Positions 17,543 to 25,906 of a DNA stretch of 64,000 bases are shown here, in pieces. The notes beneath the pieces are model-generated. The model had not been told where the DNA came from. It searched no databases and was given only the letters and a program-made list of their open reading frames with translations. The stretch lies in the NCBI GenBank assembly GCA_016649715.1, contig JAENXC010000010.1, positions 1 to 64,000 on the forward strand. Direction: 5' to 3'. A program made the translations under genes and the position numbers. This stretch comes from Flavobacteriaceae bacterium. Its GTDB lineage: Bacteria > Bacteroidota > Bacteroidia > Flavobacteriales > Flavobacteriaceae. Numbering within the stretch: the first letter of the stretch is position 1; each line of letters opens with the position of its first letter.

Positions 17543-18780
17543 CAGAATTCATAAACAGTAACACCACTCCTCAGTTTCGGCTCAATGTAAGTGCTCTTCG
17601 GAGGCATTTTCAAACCTTCGTCTGCAATCATTTTCATCTCTTTAGTAGTTACGGGCAGCAAGCCGAAACCCACAGCAAAAGTTCCCGAATCGACCACTGT
17701 TTTCACGTATGCCAAATCTTTTTTCCCGTGTGAATATTCTATTCGCTGGTCGTTTCGCAAATCTTCAATGCCTAAAAGGGGTTTTAAAATGGTTACGTAC
17801 AAAATCTGCGTGTCCAGTGCATCGAGAGCGTTGTTGATTTCATATTTACTTTTCCGAAGATATAGCGAATAAAACTCGCCATCCAAATACATGCTGAAAT
17901 GATGCAGTTTTGAGGGTTTGTAATAATCTGTTCTTCTATTTTCAATTCTAAAATATTCATCCAGTTTAATTAAAAACTCCTCCTTTTTCATTCCGTTAAG
18001 GTCTTTTACCAAACGGTTGAATTCATAAATCTTCAAATCGCTTTCAGGAATTAAATAACTCATAAAATAATTATAAGCTTCTTCGCCCGTGTGATTTGGA
18101 TTTTCTTCCTTTAAATCTTTCGCCAACAAATAGGAGGAAGCCGAGCGGTGGTGGCCATCGGCAATATAAAGTGCAGGCATTTCACTGTAAATTTTCTGAA
18201 TTTTTTCAAGAAGTACCTCGTCGTCAATGTTCCAAACATAATGGGTGTCTCGATAGGTGGTCGTAAACTCATATTCGGGACGGCTTTGCATTACCTGTTC
18301 TATAATCGCTTCCAATTCGTCATTGTCGGGATAGGTGAGGAGCACAGCCTCGGCGTTGAAACCTACTGTTTTTAAATATTCCTTGAAAATAATTTCGCGG
18401 AATTCCAAAGTGTCTTCGTGTTTTTTTATGACGTCGTCCGCATAATCCTGCACACTCGCCGCACCAACGATACCGTTGAAAACAAGCCTATCTCGGTTCA
18501 CTATTTTATAAATGTAGAACGAAGGTTTTTTATCCTGAATAAAGATTCCGTCCTCCTTAAATTCCTGGTAGCGATTCTTCACCAAACCATAGCGCTCTTC
18601 GCCCGAAATTTCTTTTTGATATTTATAACCAGGGTTCACAATGTGCAAAAATGAAAACGGATTGTCCCGCAAACGCGATTCTACCTGCATTGCCGTATAG
18701 CTGTCATACGAACGTGCAGCGAGCAAACTCACTTTGTCCCGCGTAGGGCGGACGGCTTTAAAGGGGATTATTTTGGCCAT
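17542..18780 (-). CDS. DUF1015 family protein
   Basis: 412 residues, usual length of the DUF1015 family. Recognisable landmarks are the N-terminal IIPFKAVRPTRDKV segment, the PSFYIYKI stretch, and the ADGHHRSASSYLLAKD motif near the middle, which gives a conserved His-rich site. The family is widespread in bacteria and uncharacterised; a hydrolase- or kinase-like role has been proposed from its motifs only. It lies in a minus-strand run between hbd and yggS. The stop codon overlaps the end of the heptad array. Confidence 0.9.
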   Translation of the reverse strand: MAKIIPFKAVRPTRDKVSLLAARSYDSYTAMQVESRLRDNPFSFLHIVNPGYKYQKEISGEERYGLVKNRYQEFKEDGIFIQDKKPSFYIYKIVNRDRLVFNGIVGAASVQDYADDVIKKHEDTLEFREIIFKEYLKTVGFNAEAVLLTYPDNDELEAIIEQVMQSRPEYEFTTTYRDTHYVWNIDDEVLLEKIQKIYSEMPALYIADGHHRSASSYLLAKDLKEENPNHTGEEAYNYFMSYLIPESDLKIYEFNRLVKDLNGMKKEEFLIKLDEYFRIENRRTDYYKPSKLHHFSMYLDGEFYSLYLRKSKYEINNALDALDTQILYVTILKPLLGIEDLRNDQRIEYSHGKKDLAYVKTVVDSGTFAVGFGLLPVTTKEMKMIADEGLKMPPKSTYIEPKLRSGVTVYEF

Positions 18781-18786
18781 TTATTT

Positions 18787-18815
18787 AGTGTTCAGTTGGC
18801 AGTTGCAGTTGGCAG
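18787..18815. repeat. Imperfect heptad run AGTTGGC
   Basis: AGTTGGC, AGTTGC, AGTTGGC, AGTTCAT: 7-bp units with one shortened to 6 bp, in the gap between hbd and the DUF1015 start. Confidence 0.55.
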
Positions 18816-18827
18816 TTCATCAATAAA

Positions 18828-19724
18828 TTATTTTGAAAACATTTTCGAAACAACCTCCGCCTTTCGGTTTTCACTGTAATCATAAAACCCTTCACCACTT
18901 TTAGCGCCCAGCTTTCCGGCCATTACCATATTTACCAGCAATGGGCAGGGAGCGTATTTTGGGTTTTTGAAACCTTCGTACATCACTTTCAAAATGGAAA
19001 GACAAACGTCCAACCCAATAAAATCTGCCAAAGCCAAGGGTCCCATTGGGTGGGCCATCCCCAGCATCATTACGGTGTCAATTTCTTTAACGCCCGCAAC
19101 GCCGTTGTAAAGTGTTTCAACAGCTTCGTTTATCATCGGCATCAAAATGCGGTTTGCCACAAATCCGGGGTAGTCATTAACTTCCACGGGAACTTTGTTC
19201 AGCTTTTTTGAAAGCCCTTCCACCGTTTTGAAAGTCTCTTCGCTGGTGCTGTAGCCTTTAATTATTTCTACCAATTTCATAATCGGCACCGGATTCATAA
19301 AGTGCATCCCGATAACTTTTTCCGGACGTGATGTTACCGAAGCAATCTGCGTGATGGAAATAGAGGAAGTATTGCTCGCCAAAATGGTATCAGCTTCGCA
19401 GAATTTATCCAGATCTCGAAAAATTTTTAGTTTTAAATCTAAGTTTTCTGTTGCGGCTTCAACGACTAAATCGGCAGTTTTCACGCCCGTTTCGATGCTT
19501 GTAAAAGTTGAAATGTTATCCAAAGTTCTCTTTTTATCGACTTCCGGAATGCTTTCTTTTGCAACCATTCTGTCCAAATTTTTGGTGATGGTCGCCATTC
19601 CTTTGTCAAGCGATGCTTGCGAAACATCAATCAATTGTACTTTGTAATCAAATTGCGCAAAAGTGTGGGCAATGCCATTTCCCATCGTTCCTGCGCCTAT
19701 TACTGCTATATTCTTCATTTTCAA
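18828..19724 (-). CDS. hbd: 3-hydroxybutyryl-CoA dehydrogenase
   Basis: 298 residues. The NAD-binding Rossmann motif is GAGTMGNGIA at about 10-19. Then come the catalytic signatures VVEAATE and SNTSSISIT, the HFMNPVPIMKLVEII motif holding the catalytic His, and the C-terminal domain with DYPGFVANRILMPMINEA and DTVMMLGMAHPMGPLALAD. It reduces acetoacetyl-CoA to 3-hydroxybutyryl-CoA or runs the reverse step in fatty-acid degradation. The start could also be the second Met, two codons in. It lies between the oxidoreductase and DUF1015 genes on the same strand. Confidence 0.95.
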   Translation of the reverse strand: MKMKNIAVIGAGTMGNGIAHTFAQFDYKVQLIDVSQASLDKGMATITKNLDRMVAKESIPEVDKKRTLDNISTFTSIETGVKTADLVVEAATENLDLKLKIFRDLDKFCEADTILASNTSSISITQIASVTSRPEKVIGMHFMNPVPIMKLVEIIKGYSTSEETFKTVEGLSKKLNKVPVEVNDYPGFVANRILMPMINEAVETLYNGVAGVKEIDTVMMLGMAHPMGPLALADFIGLDVCLSILKVMYEGFKNPKYAPCPLLVNMVMAGKLGAKSGEGFYDYSENRKAEVVSKMFSK

Positions 19725-19751
19725 TTTATGATTTTATATTTTTTTTCTTTT

Positions 19752-19800
19752 GTCATCCGTCATCCGTCATCCGTCATCCGACTTCCAACTTCCAACTTTT
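19752..19800. repeat. Heptad array, GTCATCC type
   Basis: Four exact GTCATCC units, then GACTTCC, AACTTCC and AACTTTT in the same 7-bp register. It lies between hbd and the oxidoreductase gene and ends at the oxidoreductase stop codon. Confidence 0.85.
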
Positions 19801-20767
19801 ATATTTTTTTAAAATTCTCAATAATCATCATCGCGATGCGCAAAGCTTCTGTGCCTTGCCGCAACGAGACTTCTGGCGTTCTATCTGCTTTTATGGCTTC
19901 GTAAAAACTTTCCAGTTCATCGAGGATGGCGTTGTTGTTTTCAACCTTTGGGTTTTCGAAATAGATTTGCTTTTTAATTCCTTCCGCATTGGTCAACACC
20001 ATTGCGAAATCGTCCAGTTCTTTGGGAGCGTCCTTCATTTTTACTACTTCACATTGCTTTTCAAGGAAATCCACTGAAATGTATGCATCGCGCTGAAAGA
20101 AACGTGCCTTTCGCATTTTTTTAAGGGAAATTCTACTCGCGGTTAAATTCGCCACACAACCGTTTTCAAACTCAATACGGGCATTAGCAATGTCCGGCGT
20201 TTCGCTGATAACCGAAACCCCGCTTGCGCTTACGGCTTTTACAGGACTCTTTACAACACTCAAAATAGCGTCGATATCGTGAATCATCAAATCCAAAACT
20301 ACTGAAACATCCGTCCCGCGTGGATTGAATTCCGCCAGTCGGTGGGTTTCAATAAACATAGGGTTGTGTATTTTGTCCTTAATGGCCATAAATGCAGGGT
20401 TGAAGCGTTCCACTTGGCCCACTTGTCCACGAACTTTTTTTTCCTTTGCCAAATCGCGGATCTGCTCAGCTTGTGCAACGGTTTGTGTTATTGGTTTTTC
20501 AATAAAGAGGTGTTTTCCAGCTTTTATAACTTTTTCGGCACAATCAAAATGTGTACTGGTGGGCGTTACCACTACCACCATATCGCTGGCGGCAATGAGG
20601 CTTTCCATGGATGGAAAACTTTTGTAGCCGAATTCAGATTCAATTTGTTCCGAAGCTTCTTTGCTGGCGTCGAAGAAACCCACAAGCTCGTATTTTGTGG
20701 ATTGTTGCAGCAATTTTAAATGTATTTTTCCCAAGTGACCCGCACCCAGAACTCCCGCTTTTAGCAT
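19799..20767 (-). CDS. Gfo/Idh/MocA family oxidoreductase
   Basis: 322 residues. The N-terminal Rossmann domain has GAGHLGKIH (about 8-16), and the family's EKP motif is present (LFIEKPIT, near 96). The C-terminal alpha/beta domain carries the substrate region with a DLMIHDIDAIL motif (D and H conserved). Such enzymes use NAD(P) to oxidise or reduce sugars or related compounds; the substrate cannot be named. First gene of the minus-strand run that leads through hbd and yggS to miaA. A TACATTTG box (20784-20791) lies 16 nt before its ATG. Confidence 0.9.
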   Translation of the reverse strand: MLKAGVLGAGHLGKIHLKLLQQSTKYELVGFFDASKEASEQIESEFGYKSFPSMESLIAASDMVVVVTPTSTHFDCAEKVIKAGKHLFIEKPITQTVAQAEQIRDLAKEKKVRGQVGQVERFNPAFMAIKDKIHNPMFIETHRLAEFNPRGTDVSVVLDLMIHDIDAILSVVKSPVKAVSASGVSVISETPDIANARIEFENGCVANLTASRISLKKMRKARFFQRDAYISVDFLEKQCEVVKMKDAPKELDDFAMVLTNAEGIKKQIYFENPKVENNNAILDELESFYEAIKADRTPEVSLRQGTEALRIAMMIIENFKKI

Positions 20768-20783
20768 TGGCGTGTGTTTTTCA

Positions 20784-20791
20784 CAAATGTA
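20784..20791 (-). promoter_or_regulatory. -7 box TACATTTG for the oxidoreductase-hbd run
   Basis: Exact TAnnTTTG on the minus strand, 16 nt before the ATG. The upstream element is not a clear TTG (TTA at the 19-nt distance). Confidence 0.5.
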
Positions 20792-20918
20792 CGGGTTTCG
20801 GGGGAAAGTTTAAAAGTTTATAGGTTTAGAGTTGATAAGTATTGACACATATTTATCGAGTAGTAAATTGTGCTTTGAAAACAAAATTGGTTACTTTGTA
20901 CATCAAAAGTTAGATGCC

Positions 20919-21560
20919 GTGAAAGATACATTTACCCATCAAGGAATGCGGAAAAAATTGGTTGAAATCCTTAAAAAAAAAGGGATTGCAGATATTAATG
21001 TGCTGAATGCTATCGGTAAAATTCCGCGCCATCTTTTTATGGATTCTGGTTTTGTGAATCACGCTTATGTTGACAAAGCCTTTCCCATTGCGGCAGACCA
21101 AACCATTTCGCAACCTTATACCGTTGCGCGCCAAACGGAACTTTTAGGGGTGAATAAAGGCGATAAAATTCTCGAAATAGGAACGGGGAGTGGTTACCAA
21201 GCTGCAGTACTTTTGGAAATGGGAGCCACACTTTATACAATAGAAAGGCAAAACGAACTATTTAAAAAAACGAAACTTTTTCTACCCAAACTTGGCTACA
21301 AACCGAAGCGAATGATTTTTGGCGATGGTTATATTGGACTTGAAAGTGAAGCTCCATTTGATGGAATTATCGTCACCGCTGGAGCGCCTTTTGTTCCAAA
21401 TCCGCTGTTGGCGCAATTGAAAGTTGGGGGAAAATTGGTGATTCCTGTAGGTGAAGATGTTCAGACAATGACTGTTTTTTTACGTAAATCTGACACCGAA
21501 TTTGAGAAAGAAGAGTACGGTGAGTTCCGATTTGTACCTCTTTTGGAAGATAAAAACTAA
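20919..21560 (+). CDS. pcm: Protein-L-isoaspartate O-methyltransferase
   Basis: 213 residues from GTG (VKDTFTHQGMRKKLVEIL). The family motifs are IPRHLFM, QTISQPYTVARQTELL and the SAM-binding LEIGTGSGYQAAVL. It repairs isoaspartyl residues in damaged proteins using SAM. The frame stays open upstream to 20832, but the extra residues do not look like PCM, and flavobacterial homologs begin MKDT-HQG, so GTG 20919 is preferred. A TACTTTG box just upstream (20892-20898) fits this start. The 3' end overlaps the convergent GNAT gene by 4 bp. Confidence 0.93.
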   Translation: MKDTFTHQGMRKKLVEILKKKGIADINVLNAIGKIPRHLFMDSGFVNHAYVDKAFPIAADQTISQPYTVARQTELLGVNKGDKILEIGTGSGYQAAVLLEMGATLYTIERQNELFKKTKLFLPKLGYKPKRMIFGDGYIGLESEAPFDGIIVTAGAPFVPNPLLAQLKVGGKLVIPVGEDVQTMTVFLRKSDTEFEKEEYGEFRFVPLLEDKN

Positions 21561-22072
21561 CGGTTTATATAATATACCTCATTGTCTTGGTTATCAGGGT
21601 CTTTTTTATCTTCACTTGGAATAAATCCATGTCGTTTTAGGAGCTTTTTTGACGGATTATTCCTATAATCCGTGTAGGCTTCAATGGTTTCAAACCCTCT
21701 TTGGTTGAAACCAAAATCCAAAACTGCTTTTAGTGCTTCGCTCATAATTCCCTTGCCCTGAAATTTTGGGTCGAGGTCGTAACCCACCTCCGCAGTTTTT
21801 TTGTCCTCTGAAAAATTCCAGAGGCAAATTGAACCTATCAAAATGTTAGATTCTTTAGTTGTGATTCCCCAACTGATGGATTTGTCCGTTTTTAAATTTG
21901 AACTCAATAATTGAATATGCGCAATTGTCATTTCGCGCGTTTGTGGTTCTCTCTTTATATATTTATTGATTTCTTTGTCTGAACGAAAGTAATAAACCCT
22001 ATTCAAATCTGTTGGTAGGATTTTTCTAAGATTTAATCGTTCTGTTATGATGAAAGGGAAAGGTATGGCCAT
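21557..22072 (-). CDS. GNAT-family N-acetyltransferase
   Basis: 171 residues from MAIPFPFIITERLNLR. The RimJ/RimL-type GNAT fold is shown by TERLNLRKI at the start, the acetyl-CoA loop region DPKFQGKGIMSEAL (Q/R-x-x-G-x-G/A), and ETIEAYTDYRNNPSKKLLKRHGF. It likely acetylates an amine on a protein N-terminus or small molecule; the substrate is unknown. The frame continues to 22129, but those codons come from a palindromic repeat (22081-22144), so the Met after it is the likely start. Confidence 0.88.
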   Translation of the reverse strand: MAIPFPFIITERLNLRKILPTDLNRVYYFRSDKEINKYIKREPQTREMTIAHIQLLSSNLKTDKSISWGITTKESNILIGSICLWNFSEDKKTAEVGYDLDPKFQGKGIMSEALKAVLDFGFNQRGFETIEAYTDYRNNPSKKLLKRHGFIPSEDKKDPDNQDNEVYYINR

Positions 22073-22080
22073 AGCGATTT

Positions 22081-22144
22081 TCTCTGTGAACTCTGTGCCT
22101 CCGTGGTTAATTTTACAACACAGAGGCACAGAGTTCGCGGAGAT
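22081..22144. repeat. Inverted repeat with ~26-bp arms (CTCTGTGCCTC type)
   Basis: Left arm 22081-22106 and right arm 22119-22144 are near-perfect reverse complements (shared core GGCACAGAGTTC), with a 12-nt AT-rich loop. It lies between the GNAT and lipoprotein hydrolase genes and overlaps the would-be 5' extension of the GNAT frame. Possibly a dispersed element. Confidence 0.8.
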
Positions 22145-22145
22145 T

Positions 22146-22919
22146 TTATTTATTTTTCAAAAATTTAATCAATTCCTCTAAAGACTCCTTCGCGGCTTCT
22201 TCGTCATACTTCAAAAGATAATGTTTTTTGCTGATAAACGGAATGTACCTGTAATATTTTCCTTTTTTCAGACTTGCCACATCATAGCCGTGATAAGCAT
22301 CGTCATACACTTTTATAGTTGTATTTTCTGCTATCATATACTTCAAGATGGCATCAACTTTTACGATCCGATCTTTTCCACCAGTCATAACAAGCACTGG
22401 AACTTTTGGATTGAGTTGAATTTCATAACCATTTGCAGGATAAAACAATGCGATTGATTTTATGTGAAATTTTTTCAGTGCATCCGCATCATTGGCAAGT
22501 GGAATTAAACCCAATCCGGCACGCGACCAGCCCACAATACTTCCGTCGGAATTTGGGTTGATGTCTCCATTCTGTTTTGCCCATTTTAAAGCTTCTTCAA
22601 GCGTCCAAAGAATTTGCGCAGGCGCTTCTTCATCCACGTCTCTTTTGGAAGCTTTATAGGCCGCAACGTTATCTACCAACAAAACGGAAATACCTTCGGC
22701 ATTTAGTTTTTTGGCCACGTTATAATAATGGGTTGTGTCTTTAAAAATTCGCAACCCACCAGTGCCCGGAAGGAAAACTGCCCATTTGGAAGCGTCGAAA
22801 TCCTTCGCTTTTTGAAAGTGGAAAAAATCGGTCATTTTTGCGTCTTTCGGCACTTTTTGCATTGGGATGCAGCTTGTGAAAATTGAGAACATCAGTACTA
22901 GTTTTAATATAGTTTTCAT
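22146..22919 (-). CDS. Lipoprotein alpha/beta hydrolase
   Basis: 257 residues. A lipoprotein signal peptide (MKTILKLVLMFSIFTSC, Cys17 as lipid anchor) is followed by an alpha/beta-hydrolase fold. The nucleophile elbow is GWSRAGLG, the acid is likely in VMTGGKDRIV, and the His is in DDAYHGYD; together these give a Ser-Asp-His triad like that of the dienelactone-hydrolase family. It acts in the periplasm or at the outer membrane on an unknown ester or related substrate. It lies 14 nt downstream of the DUF5686 gene on the same strand, so the two may be co-transcribed. Confidence 0.85.
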   Translation of the reverse strand: MKTILKLVLMFSIFTSCIPMQKVPKDAKMTDFFHFQKAKDFDASKWAVFLPGTGGLRIFKDTTHYYNVAKKLNAEGISVLLVDNVAAYKASKRDVDEEAPAQILWTLEEALKWAKQNGDINPNSDGSIVGWSRAGLGLIPLANDADALKKFHIKSIALFYPANGYEIQLNPKVPVLVMTGGKDRIVKVDAILKYMIAENTTIKVYDDAYHGYDVASLKKGKYYRYIPFISKKHYLLKYDEEAAKESLEELIKFLKNK

Positions 22920-22933
22920 AGTTGTATTTTTAA

Positions 22934-25414
22934 TTAAAGCCCTAATAAATCCAAAAACTTCAGTCCAAAAACAAAGGCTCCATCACTGCTGCCGTTGTAA
23001 TAGGAACGAACATAATCCACGCGCAACAATCTAAATTTTCCAAAACCGAGGTTGTCTATACCTACGGAAATTTCGGAATATGGTTTTCTTTCTTCCGTAC
23101 TTAAAAAATGGGCGCCCGCCACCAAGTTGAGGTTCAGTTGATTGATTCCGGGAATTTTTCCCAAAATCCAACCCCGGAAATCGTGTTCCAAATGCCCTTC
23201 AAAATAACTTTTATTGGTGCTGAATTTATAATAGGGCATCAAATTAAAAACGTTGGTATAGTTCGGCGAAGTGCCCACCCGAGTTTGGTTTCCGTTGAAA
23301 TGTTTGTAGTCAATAAACGAAATTCCATCGCCGTTCGCGAAGGTTCCTCCTTTCAGATTATAATAAAACTGACCTTTGTTTCCAAGCGAAATAGATTGGT
23401 TTAAACTTGCTTCAAATTGGGTGTAATCGTAATTACTTTCGGTAATGGCCGCCCCGTTTTCCACAGAAAGGTTCAGCTCTGGATATTTGTTATCGCCAAT
23501 ATTGAATTTCATATCTGGGTTTGAAAAATACTTTTGGGCAAAGTTGATTCGAGCCCGCAGCTTGCTTTTCACAATATTGTGTTCTGCAATTGCAGCATTG
23601 TTGAAATCGTTCGGAGCTAATGGATTGTTGCTCGTGTAACTCACATCGACAAAGGGAATGGTTACATAGTCGGTATTGTTGAAAAGTGGTTTTCGGTTTT
23701 CGTAAGCCACGGAAGTATATAAATGCAGGCCGTTGAAAACTTCCTGACTGTATCGAATTTCCCCAAAATTAAGCTCGTAGAGCTTCATATAGTTTCGCTC
23801 GAAGAAAAGCGTTGCAAACGTATTTATCAATGGAGAAATAGGTTCCGTCTCGTTAAACTGTGCCACTGTGCTTCCGCCGGAAAGTGAAAGGCGCAGTTTA
23901 TCCTTCCAATTAAAATTCCGAAGGATATTCGCTGTAAACCGAAGTCTGTCCTCCGCGATTCCGTAATCCGCCCGAACAGCAGCGGAAAAGGTGTTTGTTT
24001 GGTTGTCGTCAAACCATTTGTTGAACGTCAACCCGGCCTTGCTGTTCCAGCCCTGCACGGTGTTGAAATTTATACTTCGCAGCGGACCTTCATAGCCTAC
24101 GGACCATTTTTCAAAGGAATTTTTAAAAGTGTAACCCGTTAAAATACTTAAAGCTCCTGGTTTGTTTGACTTGGCATCAAGTGAATCCAGATAGGGTTTT
24201 GAATGCCGCAACACTTGAATACTGTCTTTCTTTATGTAATCCTTCAATTCTTCATCGGTAAGTGGCACGGGGCGACTGCCCTTCCAATAGAGGCTGTCCT
24301 TTTTGTTGGCTTCGGGCTTAAAGGAAACTACCTCGTTTGTAAATGTTTTTTTGGTGAATTCGGGTTTAAAATTATAATTGCTATAAACAGCTATAAATCG
24401 GCCGTCTCCCTTCATTCCCAAGAGCCCAAAACCGAAATCGACGGTTTGTGAAATCTTTACCCAAAAATCATTTTTCGTGTCGTATTTATAATTTTGTTTC
24501 ACTTTCAAATCACTCACAAAAGGAATTTGAATGGCCGCGCCTGTTGTTGTAAGCTCCACGCCATAAAGCTGCCAATCGTCTTCCACAATATAAATGTAGC
24601 CTTGCCAAACCCTGTCATTTGGGCGTTTAGGGATTACCTTTATTTTATTGATAAGTTTCGGACCTTCGTAAAAAACGCCGTCCAACTTGTAATTGTAGTA
24701 ACTCAAAGCGTTATTCGCAATTGGTGAAACCAGTGCTGCGTTCAGTTCAACCGTGTTTTCATAAAATGAAATATTCGCGTTTTGGGCACTGTTGAAACTA
24801 AAACCGTTATCATTGCCGCTCACTTTGCTGGCGATTATTTTTTCGGTGAATTTATCAGGTTTTTGGAAAGCAATTTCCGAAATGGTTTCCGAAAGATAAA
24901 TGATGCCAGTCCGTGTGGAATCCAACATTCCATCAAAATCGCCCACTTCCTGACCCATTATTTTTTTAGGTACGTCTTTTACCTTCCAAAGCCCGCGGGA
25001 GTAAAAATCGGCAGTGTATTCGCTCAATTTTTCAAGATTTTCCTTTCGTTGGGCAATGGTCTTGCGGATGATGCGGTAGGCGGGATCTTCGGAAGTGTTT
25101 ACAACCACTTCATCAAGACTTGTGGTTTCTTCATCAAGCAAAACATTCAATATAAAGGGAAACGAAGTTGGGGAAATGGTTTTCGTCAAGGTTTTGAATC
25201 CCAAAAACTGAAAAGTGATTTTGTATTCAGTCCTTTCAGTAACATTTAATGAGTAATTTCCATCATCATTGGTGGTAGTGCCAATGTAGCTATGCTGAAG
25301 GTAAATATTGACGTAGGGAAGGGGTCGGCTCTTGTTATCGGTGACTTTTCCAACTATTTGTGCAGAAATATTCGCTGAAATAAAGAAGAAAAAGAGAAGG
25401 AGTTTTGTGTGCAT
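22934..25414 (-). CDS. DUF5686 / carboxypeptidase-regulatory-like outer-membrane protein
   Basis: 826 residues. Signal peptide (about 1-18), then a CarboxypepD_reg-like beta-sandwich (about 19-95: VTDNKSRPLPYVNIYLQ, GTTTNDDGNYSL), then the long DUF5686 region. The C-terminal part is rich in alternating beta strands and Tyr/Asn turns and ends GLKFLDLLGL, like an outer-membrane beta-barrel. Such proteins are common in Bacteroidota and uncharacterised; many resemble TonB-dependent receptors without a plug. The role is unknown, and membrane-embedded transport or assembly is inference. Confidence 0.9.
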   Translation of the reverse strand: MHTKLLLFFFFISANISAQIVGKVTDNKSRPLPYVNIYLQHSYIGTTTNDDGNYSLNVTERTEYKITFQFLGFKTLTKTISPTSFPFILNVLLDEETTSLDEVVVNTSEDPAYRIIRKTIAQRKENLEKLSEYTADFYSRGLWKVKDVPKKIMGQEVGDFDGMLDSTRTGIIYLSETISEIAFQKPDKFTEKIIASKVSGNDNGFSFNSAQNANISFYENTVELNAALVSPIANNALSYYNYKLDGVFYEGPKLINKIKVIPKRPNDRVWQGYIYIVEDDWQLYGVELTTTGAAIQIPFVSDLKVKQNYKYDTKNDFWVKISQTVDFGFGLLGMKGDGRFIAVYSNYNFKPEFTKKTFTNEVVSFKPEANKKDSLYWKGSRPVPLTDEELKDYIKKDSIQVLRHSKPYLDSLDAKSNKPGALSILTGYTFKNSFEKWSVGYEGPLRSINFNTVQGWNSKAGLTFNKWFDDNQTNTFSAAVRADYGIAEDRLRFTANILRNFNWKDKLRLSLSGGSTVAQFNETEPISPLINTFATLFFERNYMKLYELNFGEIRYSQEVFNGLHLYTSVAYENRKPLFNNTDYVTIPFVDVSYTSNNPLAPNDFNNAAIAEHNIVKSKLRARINFAQKYFSNPDMKFNIGDNKYPELNLSVENGAAITESNYDYTQFEASLNQSISLGNKGQFYYNLKGGTFANGDGISFIDYKHFNGNQTRVGTSPNYTNVFNLMPYYKFSTNKSYFEGHLEHDFRGWILGKIPGINQLNLNLVAGAHFLSTEERKPYSEISVGIDNLGFGKFRLLRVDYVRSYYNGSSDGAFVFGLKFLDLLGL

Positions 25415-25594
25415 TCGCTATTTTGACAGTTGTTTTTAGAGGTATGCAAATTAGTCATAAAAGGATTTCAAATTTGTTAAAGAAGCGTTAGAACGTATCC
25501 CTTTTTCACGCCCGCTGCCATATTCCCACTGAAAACGGCACTATAATTGTTCAAAACCTCTTTAGAAAGAGTTTAGAAAACACAGGATTTTAAG

Positions 25595-25602
25595 TACCTT
25601 TG
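25595..25602 (+). promoter_or_regulatory. -7 box TACCTTTG for the mutL gene cluster
   Basis: Exact TAnnTTTG, 13 nt before the ATG of the 94-aa gene that leads the mutL-rhomboid run. Confidence 0.55.
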
Positions 25603-25615
25603 AAGCACGACAATT

Positions 25616-25900
25616 ATGGGACTAATAAGCAAGAGAAAAAATAAGAAGTACGGTTACAAACCGCGTCATTACGAGTTTGATGGCGAAAGCAGCCCATTTT
25701 CAATGGGGCATAAATTTGACGAATTCAGAACCACAGTTGGCGACAATAAGGGTTTAAAAGGAAAATTTAAAACTGCTTGGGCAGATCTTCGGCAAACTTC
25801 CGATAGAAATGCAAACCGAAGGCTTATTGTTATAGTTGCAGTTCTCGTACTGCTGTTCCTTTTTATTATTGAATTCGATTTATCTATTTTCTACGCATAA
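25616..25900 (+). CDS. Small single-pass membrane protein upstream of mutL
   Basis: 94 residues. The N-terminal ~65 residues are basic and soluble (KRKNKKYGYKPRHYEFD...). One transmembrane helix lies at about 70-86 (IVIVAVLVLLFLFIIEF) near the C-terminus, so the soluble part probably faces the cytoplasm. Similar small proteins beside mutL in flavobacteria are sometimes labelled riboflavin synthase beta; nothing in this sequence supports that name. It ends 6 nt before mutL and is likely in the same transcript. Confidence 0.8.
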   Translation: MGLISKRKNKKYGYKPRHYEFDGESSPFSMGHKFDEFRTTVGDNKGLKGKFKTAWADLRQTSDRNANRRLIVIVAVLVLLFLFIIEFDLSIFYA

Positions 25901-25906
25901 ATTTTA

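Noticed and set aside
19613-20077. 154-residue plus-strand frame
   Set aside because: Crosses the GTCATCC heptads and is antisense to two well-supported enzymes.
20832-20918. Longer start for pcm
   Set aside because: The extra residues do not match the family, and the region holds the probable promoter box.
22073-22129. Longer start for the GNAT gene
   Set aside because: The codons derive from an inverted repeat; the GNAT fold begins at MAIPFPFIITERL.
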